A stretch of 64,000 nt of DNA from Ga0077555 sp963741565 (GTDB taxonomy: Bacteria; Pseudomonadota; Alphaproteobacteria; Rhizobiales; Hyphomicrobiaceae): assembly GCA_963741565.1 (NCBI GenBank), contig CAVUIK010000017.1, positions 342,511 to 406,510 of the forward strand, read 5' to 3'. The notes beneath the pieces were generated by a model. That model worked only from the letters and a program-made list of their open reading frames with translations, did no database searches and was not told the DNA's origin. Shown in pieces: positions 54,050 through 62,399 of this stretch. Position 1 is the first letter of the stretch. Each line of letters opens with the position of its first letter. Position numbers and translations under genes: made by a program.

Positions 54050-55023
54050 CAATCCAAGATTGCTCGATTCCGCCCTGATATCGCAGCACTCCGCCTCCCT
54101 TCACCCCGCCGGCCGATCCAACGAACGGCCCTCTCGACGGCACTGAAGACGCGCGGCTCCGCCGATGACGTGATCGGTTGGCTCGAAGCCGTGTTCGACA
54201 AGGCACCGGCCTGTGGCCACTGCGGCTCGGAGAGCTTTGCCAGATGGGGCGCGGCGACCGCATGCGGCGGTACAAGTGCAAGGCATGCGACCGCACGTTC
54301 AATGCACTCACCGGCACGCCGCTGGCGCATCTGCACAAGCGCGAGAAGTGGCTCGACTATGCCTGCGCCATCGTCGACGGCCTGACGCCTGAGGAAGGCG
54401 GCGGCCCGCGTCGGGGTGCATCTGGGGACGTCGTTCCGCTGGCGGCATCGGTTCCTGGCAACGTCGAAAAATGCCAAGGCGAAGCGCCTCTCGGGGATCG
54501 TCGAAGCCGACGAGACCTTCATTCTCAAATCCGCCAAAGGCTCGCGTGGACTGGTTGGCCGAGCGCCGAGAAAGCGCGGCGGCAAGCCCAAGACGACGGG
54601 CACGTCGACCGGACGACTACGACATCGTTCTGATCGCGCGCGACCGCAGCGGCGCCACGAGCGAAAGCGGTTCTCTGCGATCTCCGGCGCCAACGACCGC
54701 CGAAGTACTTGAAGCCACTCGTCGCCAAAGACGCCATTCTCGTCAGCGACGGTCGCGATGCTTACGCGGCCTTCGCGCATGCCGAGAACATTCTGCATAT
54801 CCCGATCATCACCAGCCGCGGCGAGCACGTCTATCGTGGCTTCCACATCCAGAACGTGAACTCCTACACTAGCCGCCTCAAGGCCTGGATGCGACCGTTC
54901 TGGGGCGTCGCGTCTTGGTATTTGTCGAGCTATCTCGGCTGGCGCCGCTCCCTCGAGCGTTACGCCGAAAACTTTACGCCCGAATACTGCCTTCAGGCGG
55001 CATACCGATGCGCCTCAACATGA
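54050..55023 (+). mobile_element. IS1595-family insertion sequence, transposase frameshifted
   Basis: Joined frames give an ISXO2-like transposase: a zinc-ribbon start (ACGHCGSESFARWG, MRRYKCKACDRTFNALTGTPL), a helix-turn-helix section (HLGTSFRWRHRFLA), then the catalytic residues in GIVEADETF and VSDGRDAY and the final N-region HIQNVNSYTSRLKAW, and a tail ending YAENFTPEYCLQAAYR. The frame changes near 54250, 54400, 54600 and 54700. The protein is otherwise complete. Terminal repeats were not identified, so the ends are approximate. It lies directly before a GST remnant that it may have cut. Confidence 0.8.
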
Positions 55024-55077
55024 AAAGCGAACAGAGCCTCCTTTTTCCAATTCACCAGCACCGCCGGCAATACTCAG

Positions 55078-55350
55078 ATGTGCAAGTTCTTCGATGACTT
55101 CGTGAACTCTCGCCACAAACATCTGGAGGCGGTGTTAGCAGTGCGCGAATGGTTGGCCGGCGACTTCTCGATTGCCGACATCCTGATGGCGGATGTCTTG
55201 CGTCTGGTCGCTCGGTTCGACGGGCTCGCTGGATCTCCCGCGTGTCGCGCCTGAATCTCTCGCGCCACGACGCGCCCGCCCTTCGTCAAGGCACACGCCG
55301 ACCAGATGGCGCATTATGCTGCAGCGGACAAATTGAGAGACCCAAGTTAA
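55078..55350 (+). pseudogene. glutathione S-transferase C-terminal remnant
   Basis: A single frame reads FVNSRHKHLEAVLAVREWLAG, DFSIADILMADVLRLVARFDG and, after an in-frame TGA at 55252, ISRATTRPPFVKAHADQ. This is the helical C-terminal domain of a GST. The thioredoxin-like N-terminal domain is absent, replaced by the IS element. A stop codon by substitution plus truncation indicates real decay rather than sequencing error. Confidence 0.75.
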
Positions 55351-55460
55351 ACACTTGAGCCCGAGCTGTCGGAGCGCTAGGTGCTCGATCGTCCTCGTAG
55401 CAGTTTGCCTTATTGCAGCCAGCCGGCCGAGGGCGCAACGCGATCCAATGGAGACACTTC

Positions 55461-55933
55461 ATGGCCAAGAAGGCACAATCTACGCCGCACACCCTCGGAA
55501 ACACGGTCAATCTGCACCGCGTGCTCGCAGCCAAACCCGAGAAGGTCTACCGGGCGTTCCTCGACGCCGAGGCCATGGCCAAGTGGCTGCCGCCACGGTA
55601 CCGCCAAGGTCCATCACATGGACGCCAAGGTCGGCAGCACCTTCAGGATATCGTTCACGAATTTCACGACCGGCAAGAGCCACGCCTTCGGCGGCGAGTA
55701 TCTGGAACTCGTGCCACACGAGCGCATTCGTTACACGGACAAGTTCGACGATCCGAACCTGCCCGGCGTCATGGAGGTGACCGTGACGCTGAAGGCGGTC
55801 TCGGTCGTCACCGAGGTGCACATCAAGCAAGCCGGCATTCCCGCCGTCATTCCGCATGGAGGCCTGCTATCTCGGCTGGCAGCAGTCGCTGGCGCAGCTG
55901 GCGTTGCTCGTCGAGCCGGAAATTCCGGAGTAA
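55461..55933 (+). pseudogene. SRPBCC (AHSA1-like) protein, frameshifted
   Basis: ATG 55461 opens MAKKAQSTPHTLGNTVNLHR, then VLAAKPEKVYRAFLDAEAMAKWLPP. After a shift near 55600 the sequence continues VGSTFRISFTNFTTGKSHAFG and GEYLELVPHERIRYTDKFDDP. Another shift near 55855 leads to the closing YLGWQQSLAQLALLVEPEIPE. All blocks of an AHSA1-type START-fold protein of about 157 residues are present. The family binds small lipophilic ligands; its role is unclear. It heads a run of four small genes (SRPBCC, VOC, DUF1428-VOC, VOC), all plus strand. Confidence 0.8.
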
Positions 55934-55966
55934 GGCAGCCCAACCAAGCAACAGGCGGAGAACGAC

Positions 55967-56455
55967 ATGACGCCAAAACAGAAAATCACCCCGTGCCTCT
56001 GGTTCGACGGCAACGCCGAGGAGGCCGTCCGGTTCTACACGTCTGTCTTCGCCAACTCGTCGATCGAACACGTGCAAAGGTCGACAGTCGACTATCCCGG
56101 CGGCAAGGAAGGTTCGGTGCTGCTGATCACATTCACGCTCGCTGGCCAGAGCTACCTGGCACTCAACGGCGGACCGCACGAAAAATTCAACAACGCAATC
56201 TCGCTGTCGGTCGACTGCGAGGATCAGGCCGAGGTCGACCGTCTCTGGGCGGCGCTGACGGCCGACGGCGGCCAGCCCGTGCAGTGCGGCTGGCTCAAGG
56301 ACAAGTACGGCCTCTCCTGGCAGATCGTGCCGCGCCGCCTGCCGGAACTGCTGTCCGATCCCGATCCGGCCAAGGCCCGGCGCGTGATGGAGGCGATGAT
56401 GCAGATGGTCAAGATCGACGTCGCCAAGCTCGAGGCGGCTGCCGCCGCCAAGTGA
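55967..56455 (+). CDS. VOC family protein (PhnB/3-demethylubiquinone-9-methyltransferase-like)
   Basis: 162 residues from ATG 55967, intact. TPCLWFDGNAEEAVRFYTSVF at the start, LALNGGPHEKFNNAISLSVDC in the middle, and YGLSWQIVPRRLPELLSDPDPAKARRVMEAMM at the end are the standard blocks of this VOC group. Two beta-alpha-beta3 units form the fold; metal ligands are partly lost in this branch. The function is undetermined. It is the only unbroken gene in the run between 55.4 and 57.8 kb. Confidence 0.92.
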   Translation: MTPKQKITPCLWFDGNAEEAVRFYTSVFANSSIEHVQRSTVDYPGGKEGSVLLITFTLAGQSYLALNGGPHEKFNNAISLSVDCEDQAEVDRLWAALTADGGQPVQCGWLKDKYGLSWQIVPRRLPELLSDPDPAKARRVMEAMMQMVKIDVAKLEAAAAAK

Positions 56456-56500
56456 ATCCGAGAGCAACAAGACCAGACAATGCAAATTGAGGAGATCGTC

Positions 56501-57299
56501 ATGACCACCTACACCGATCTGTTCGTCGTCCCCGTTCCGAAGAAGAACATCGAGGCCTATCGCAAGCAGGCCGAGCTGTTCGTCGCAGATCTGGCGCGAG
56601 CACGGCGCACTGTCGTGCGTCGAGGTCGAGGCCGACGATGCGCCAGTCCGGCAAGGTCACGTCGTTTCCGCAGAGCGTCGATCTGAAGCCCGGCGAGACC
56701 GTCGTTCGTCGGCATCATCACCTATCGCTCGCGCGCGCACCGCGACGAGGTCAACGCCAAGGCCATGAAGGATCCGCGCATGGCCGGCATGGACCCGAAG
56801 ATCGATGCCGTTCGACGGCAAGCGCATGTTCTTCGGCGGCTTCAAGCCGTTCGTCGGCGAGGCCGCGACGGCGCCGCCCGCCATCCAACCCTACCTGTTC
56901 TTCCGCGGCCGCTGCGAGGAGGCGATCAATTACTACAAGGCAACGCTCGGCGCCGAGGTCGCTGATGATGATGCGCTTCAAGGACAATCCCGACAAGCCC
57001 GGGCCGCGACAAGGTGCCGGCCGCGCTCGACGACAGGATCATGCACGCGTCGCTGCGCATCGCCGGCTCCGAGATCATGATGTCGGACGGCATGAAGTCG
57101 GGGCCGCTCGATTTCCAGTGCATGTCGCTGTCGCTGTCCGTGCCGACCGAGGCCGAGGCCGACCGCCTGTTCAATGCGCTGGCCAAGGACGGCACCGTGC
57201 AGATGCCGATCGGCAAGACGTTCTTCTCGCCGCGCTTCGGCGCCGTCGCCGACAAGTTCGGCGTGTCGTGGATGGTCATCGTCGCAGCCGAAAGCTTGA
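56501..57299 (+). pseudogene. DUF1428 domain continuous with a PhnB-like VOC domain, frameshifted
   Basis: ATG 56501 (GGAG upstream) starts MTTYTDLFVVPVPKKNIEAYR of DUF1428, which continues through VTSFPQSVDLKPGETV and DPRMAGMDPKIDA to KRMFFGGFKPFV. Free-standing DUF1428 proteins end about here. This chain runs on through GEAATAPPA into IQPYLFFRGRCEEAINYYK, MHASLRIAGSEIMMSDGMKSG and ADKFGVSWMVIV of a VOC protein. At least six frame changes occur (56600-57290), so the fusion itself could be an artefact of a lost stop. Neither domain has a firmly known role. Confidence 0.7.
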
Positions 57300-57336
57300 A
57301 TGTCAGCAGAACCAGCCCCAACAAAGGGAGCCTGTC

Positions 57337-57748
57337 ATGTCCACGAAGATGTTCGTCAATCTGCCGGTCAAGGACCTCGCCAAGTCGATCGCGTTCTACA
57401 AGGCGCTCGGCTTCACATTCAATCCGCAGTTCACCGATGACACCGCCGCCTGCATGGTCATCTCCGAGCACAACTACGCCATGCTGCTCACGCACGAGAA
57501 GTTCAGAGTCGTTCACGACCAAGCCGATCCCGGACGCGCTGCACGACAACCGGGCTGCTGGTGGCGCTCGCGCTCGAAAGCAAGCAGGCCGTCGACGACA
57601 TGGTCGACAAAGGCCATCAAGGCCGGCGGCAAGGAGCCGAGGCCGAAGGCGGACTATCGGCTTCATGGTCCAGCGCACGTTCGAGGATCCCGACGGCCAC
57701 ACCTGGGAGCCGTTCTTCATGGACCCGGCGCACGTGGAGAAAAGTTAG
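57337..57748 (+). pseudogene. VOC family protein (lactoylglutathione-lyase-like), frameshifted
   Basis: ATG 57337 with GGGAG upstream starts MSTKMFVNLPVKDLAKSIAFY, followed by ALGFTFNPQFTDDTAACMVI and YAMLLTHEKF. The frame shifts near 57510, 57550 and 57640. The last part, VQRTFEDPDGHTWEPFFMDP, contains the final metal-ligand Glu of the fold. It is a roughly 135-residue single-domain protein, common beside SRPBCC and DUF1428 genes. Its 3' end touches the integrase pseudogene on the other strand. Confidence 0.75.
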
Positions 57749-57749
57749 A

Positions 57750-58230
57750 GACACGAACGGCGAGCGCGGCGTCGAGCTGGAGCACCGGACGGCGTCGGCG
57801 TTCGCCTGCACCGCGGGCCCATTCAAGCACCGTTGCGATCCGTTGGCGGACACGGCGCGCAGTCTCCCGCTTCTCCAGCCAGATGGGCGACAGGACCTTG
57901 AGCGCCTCCGGCGTTCCGATGTTGGCGACCGGTGTCAGAACCAAGTGTGAAAACGCGTAGCCCCGCAAAGTCGAAATCCATTCGTCGACTTGTTTTCCGT
58001 TCGCCCAGCCAGTACGCCGTTGCTCATGCATTTTTTCAGCTTACGTTTGAAACGTGATGGACGACGTGGCTTGGCGTCGTTTGAGCCGCTCAGCAGCAAG
58101 GTCGATCACTTAATGCGCCTTTCGACAACAGTCGGCCGCCAACTCGCGCGCATCGTGCAAGGCAACTTTCGTCAGAGAGCCAAGTCCGAAGTCTCGGCGT
58201 CGGCCATTGAGGGTCAGACGCATCGCCTAA
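57750..58230 (-). pseudogene. P4-type tyrosine integrase, N-terminal and core-binding remnant
   Basis: One minus-strand frame, read from about 58230, gives MRLTLNGRRRDFGLGSL and ALHDARELAADCCRKA of the DUF4102 arm-binding domain, then an in-frame TAA. It continues LAAERLKRRQAT, a second stop (TAA), and HEQRRTGWANGKQVDEWISTL, then IGTPEALKVLSPIWLEK and ARRVRQRIATVLEWA of the core-binding domain. The catalytic domain with its Arg/His/Tyr residues is missing. Stops by substitution and a lost 3' half show a dead integrase. Such integrases drive island insertion, including at guaA. Confidence 0.8.
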
Positions 58231-59199
58231 CGCTTTCGACCTGATGCATCGACTTCCAGATAGAGGCCCCCACCGTCGCTATGCCAACCTGGCCGGCCAT
58301 GCAATCGGTTGGCTGCTGCGGAGAGCCGATGCAGTCCATTGCGATGGAAGCGTTGCAGACGTCCGCGCCTGAGGGGTTCTCAGCGACGCTCGCAATTTTC
58401 TCCCACAGAAATGATTGGGTCGGCGGGTATCGCGACATTGCCAATGACGCTCTCGTAAAACAAATAAAATATCTTAATAACAGTAACTTAACTCGAATTC
58501 ACGTGCAGCGATGTTCAACGTGTGTCGCAGCGTGCAACGCGGCAAATGGCGGAGAGGGAATCCTACGTGGTGTCAGAAATATCAATAGGTTATATGTCGA
58601 TTGTGATTTTCACCCCACGATTTTCCCCACACGCGAACGGCTAAGTAATTTCGATTACATACGAGTGCAGGCATCTAGGTGACCACAGCTTTTGGGTCCT
58701 CGCAGTATTGTATGTGACTGGCTGGGCGTCGAGACGCAGAGATAGATGCCGACGGCGCGCAAGCATCGTCACCTCCGAAATTATGGAGTTGGTACAATCG
58801 CTCGACCTCCGACAGCGGACATTTCTCCGCTCGCGCACTGGACCGGCAAGGTCGAGCGCGATCTCGTTGAACGGCGCGATAGCCAGAGACCGGCCATCTC
58901 CGCTCCTTCGCGACGGGCCAGGTGCGACAGATGCGAGAGACGGACGATCAGTAGGAGTGTGCTTCCTGTGCACAGCAAATCGGTGGGCATCGTCGCGAAA
59001 ATCACAGCAACGCATCATGCGCAGCAAGTTTCGGCCAATTGTGTTCATAGACCCGGCGTGGCAGCCGTGGCACCATGCCTGTCGTTGCTCTTCCGCAATT
59101 GTCCTTAACCATGTTCACTAGATTTGTGGCTCCAGGCCGGCGCGTTGTTTGCGCCCGAGCGAGGTCAGCAAGAGCGACGCAGAACCAGGTGGAATGCCC
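58231..59199. other. gene-free region of about 970 bp with low-GC core
   Basis: The part 58450-58500 is strongly AT-rich (AAAACAAATAAAATATC) and unlike the rest of the window. Open frames on both strands are short and match nothing I know. The segment 58810-59060 contains scraps such as AGCGGACATT and TGTGCTTCCTGTGCAC, resembling degenerate intergenic repeats of rhizobial genomes. It looks like a junction zone. Confidence 0.5.
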
Positions 59200-60531
59200 A
59201 TGTATGGCTTGCAACGCGAAATCCATGATGCAGCTTCAAGGCTGATGGTAGTACTCGCCGTCTCGTGCCTTGCGCTCATGTACCAGCCTGCGCTCACGAT
59301 GGCCCAGGTTCCCAAAGCTGAGGACGAACCCAAAGAACATGTTATCACGCCCGTCTTCGTTTTCGTTCCGGGCTTGTATGGATCAGTTTTGGAAGCGTGC
59401 AATGGTACGCCCAATCTTCCTGCTACGCGATGCAAGGCAATTTGGGGCAACATTACAATCGCAGCCGATCTACTCTTCAATCGCTCTCAGAACTATCGAG
59501 CAACGCTGTGGGAGACCGCTGCGGCATCCCCCGTCTTCAGCAAGAAGATCTACGGGCGCATCACTGAACTTCTCGATGAATATCTATTCGATCAGCGCAA
59601 CTACTTTGCTTTTCCGTACGACTGGCGGGCATCCAACATTGAAAATGCGAAGAAGTTAAAAATGAGGCTTTGCGCAATCAGAAATCAGGTCGCGGAGGCT
59701 CAGATTTACATCATTGCTCACAGCATGGGTGGTTTGGTCACCAAGCGGCTTCTAACCGAAAAAGACTATGCCGACTGCCCCAACGGAAAGAAGCTCGACA
59801 TCAGAGGAGTTGCTTTAATCGCCACGCCACATCTTGGAACCCCACGAACTTTGGCTGCACTCGTTCAAAGCTATTCTTTTTTCGGGCACGACACGCTGGC
59901 AAAGGCTTTTGATTATTTGGGGGGGGCAATCAGCCGTTCCGCACTTTCATTCGACTCCACATTTGAGTTACTACCATTGCTGGGGAGTTCAGCCTGCAGC
60001 GCGCCGCTTGAGAAATATATCACGGACGCGGCGACTTTTCCGATCCAGTTCCCACTGCGGCTTGTTGATAGGCGCGGTCTGACTACCAATGTTCTGGATG
60101 TGGCGCCTCGCAAGCAGGCTCGGCATAAGAACCAGTTTGATTTCTCGAATTGGAAAGGCTTGGGGCTATTGGTGCATGCCAAAGAAAAACGATATCATAT
60201 TCCCAACGAAACGGAACTTGCCGAACGGCTTCGCGACGCTGAGATCAGAAACTGCGCGTTAGCATTGGAGAACTGGCCAAAGCTGGCGTATCGGTACTAC
60301 GTCGTAGGGTTGATCAATGGTGCAACGGCAGGTTCCATCGACATTCTAACAACTTCGAGCAAGGCGATTCTCAAGAGCGCTAGCGTATCGGTCGGCGAGG
60401 GGTTGGCGCGTGGCGACGGGACCGTTCCCATTTACAGCGCATCTGACGTGCTCCACAGCGAAGCTCTCAGTATTTCGAAAGTCGAAGGTGGCGCGGGTGA
60501 GCATCTGGAAATCCTCCCTCCTCCCAACTGA
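59200..60531 (+). CDS. secreted LCAT/PDAT-like lipase or acyltransferase
   Basis: 443 residues from ATG 59200 (AGGTGG upstream). A signal peptide ending L-T-M-A precedes TPVFVFVPGLYGSVLEAC, the family's lid and oxyanion region. YFAFPYDWR is the LCAT-like motif, and the catalytic Ser is in AHSMGGLVTKRLL; ATPHLGTPRTL follows. The His is probably in the last 40 residues (GDGTVPIYSASDVLHSEA). The usual reaction is ester hydrolysis or acyl transfer on phospholipids. The stop at 60529 is doubtful: another frame continues LRDLLKEWIYDVGAETRKPVV at once, and the LysM-bearing frame follows, so the gene may extend to 61767. Confidence 0.85.
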   Translation: MYGLQREIHDAASRLMVVLAVSCLALMYQPALTMAQVPKAEDEPKEHVITPVFVFVPGLYGSVLEACNGTPNLPATRCKAIWGNITIAADLLFNRSQNYRATLWETAAASPVFSKKIYGRITELLDEYLFDQRNYFAFPYDWRASNIENAKKLKMRLCAIRNQVAEAQIYIIAHSMGGLVTKRLLTEKDYADCPNGKKLDIRGVALIATPHLGTPRTLAALVQSYSFFGHDTLAKAFDYLGGAISRSALSFDSTFELLPLLGSSACSAPLEKYITDAATFPIQFPLRLVDRRGLTTNVLDVAPRKQARHKNQFDFSNWKGLGLLVHAKEKRYHIPNETELAERLRDAEIRNCALALENWPKLAYRYYVVGLINGATAGSIDILTTSSKAILKSASVSVGEGLARGDGTVPIYSASDVLHSEALSISKVEGGAGEHLEILPPPN

Positions 60532-60700
60532 GGGATTTGCTTAAGGAATGGATCTATGACGTTGGTGCGGAGACCAGGAAACCGGTCGTTAAACGCAGCG
60601 ATCCTCCACCGAGGAACTCACCGCGCCAAGGCGGGTTTAGTAGCCGTCGCGGCAAAAGAGCGCCCAAATTGCCGAGAAGGCACCAAAGGCGAGCTTTGCG

Positions 60701-61767
60701 TTGATCCCTGTTCCCGTTGATCCTGCGAGATGGAATGAGCCAAAGGTTCAGTCGGTCATTTCTCGAAATCTCGCTGAGCTGGCGCACCGCAACATTTCAC
60801 CAGTCGCTTACCTCAAGCGTAGTGTCGATGGCGAGCCATCGTTTGACACTGTCGCCGCAATTACAACGTCCGCGGCCCTCGTAGAAAAAGGATCAACAGA
60901 GCAATTGGAGGCACGATTGACTGCAGGGCAGATCGCTCTGCATCTTCAGCGCTTCAAGCCAAGCCACGCCATACTTTCTTATGTAGAAAGCGTGGCAAAC
61001 AATAGACTGGACACCGTCGTACGAGAGGGCGGGGACAAGGTGCAGGCCGAGGCTTTGCGTCGGATTTTTGATCAAGCTCAGCGCAATCTGAAGTCGCTGC
61101 CCGGCTCTAATGTTCCCGAAATCACTGGTCCCACGGCGACTATAGCCTCGCAAGGCTCGCGCGTGCTGACCAGCCCTTTGCCTTTGCTCCGGCTCCGCGA
61201 ACTACCGCTAACACCAAAGGTCGTGGGGGCGATCCAAGTGCCTCAAGCAGACCCCAGTGCGGCCAGGCCGGTGCTCGCATCGCCAAGGCTGAACGGCGAG
61301 AACTCGAAATCTTCCAACTTAACTACAAGGCTATGCAAGAAACGTTCAGGGCTGCGCAGAAGCAGAAGACGCACGGCGCCGTCATTGCTGAGGCAATGAA
61401 GAAGGCTGCTGGAGCCAAGCCTGCATCGGAGTTGGTAGGGTCGCAGAACGCCGCTGCACAGTTCCCATTTAGGGCAGCGGCACCAGTGGCGGTGGCAGCA
61501 GCGGAGGGACCGCGAGCTAAGTCTGCAGTCTCGCCCGACGGCGACGTCGCAACAGTGACTGGAAAATTCAGGATTGCATCGTGTAAAGGATCCGGCATCA
61601 AGGTTGCGCGTCCTGGATGGTACGTGGTTGCACCAGGCGATCGCTACTGGCGTATCGCTGCGCAGCACTATGGGAACGGCGCCAAATACGCAGCTATCCA
61701 ACGAGCAAACAAGCGGCGCTCGGATGTGATCCATCCCTGTGACCGGATCTACATACCAGCATCATAG
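60701..61767 (+). pseudogene. C-terminal part with LysM-like domain, probably the continuation of the lipase gene
   Basis: An open frame from about 60656 reads ASFALIPVPVDPARWNEPKV, then VAYLKRSVDGEPSFDTVAAI, a helical section to 61250. A shift in a CCCC tract near 61255 leads to AKAERRELEIFQLNYKAM and EAMKKAAGAKPASEL. It ends with YVVAPGDRYWRIAAQHYGNG and YAAIQRANKRRSDVIHPCDRIYIP, a LysM-like peptidoglycan-binding domain. No good start or ribosome site precedes it. I infer that it is the tail of the upstream lipase, separated by two indels near 60520 and 60650. A separate gene is the alternative. Confidence 0.6.
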
Positions 61768-62399
61768 CAGATTTGCGAAGACGTCGCATAAAGCGGCTGC
61801 TCCTCAGCGAAAACACGAAGGTAAACAGTCTCAGGGTTGAAGCCGATATCTGGGGTGACGCCACAGTGAAGCGTGACTGCTGCGGCTCACAGTGTGCCTC
61901 GCTTACCGACTGCAATGTTTGCAACACACGTGTTGTGCACCGGCACGATGACCGCTCCGGGTCAGAATTGTCGGGCGGCAACCGCATGACCATCGCAGTG
62001 CAGAGAAAGCAGACTTCAGCTTCCGAATGTGATCCGAGTCTGACGACTGAAACATTGATGTCCGCTTGGCCTGCACGACCGCTCAACAGAGCAGCTAGCG
62101 TGGACGACACGCTCTGGTTTCAGGGTGCATCACACAACGATTTCTTTTCACATGAGCGGCGATGGGAACGCCACAAACGCATGCGCGAATGTTTGATTAC
62201 CTGCATGGTGGGCAGTAGAATTGAGCGGCAGCTGATGCACGTGTGATTGCCAAACGTCAGGACTTATCCATTGCGACGATCTGCCCCTTCGGTTGCACAC
62301 GTCACCATGCAGACTGATCGCCACATTGCCAAAGACGGGCGATTGGTTGCGACGATGCCAAACGTCTCATCTAGACAATCAAATTGTTTTCGGGGGGAC
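61768..62399. other. 630-bp region without a convincing gene
   Basis: Open frames are short and unconserved. Around 62000-62060 the minus strand has GTCTGCTTTCTCTGCAC and AGCGGACATC, similar to scraps at 58.8-59.0 kb. The end of the region should hold the promoter of the M23 peptidase gene; I could not define it. Confidence 0.45.

Noticed and set aside
58641..59048. 135-codon minus-strand open frame in the gap before the lipase
   Set aside because: No start signal and no coherent domain; looks like repeat debris.
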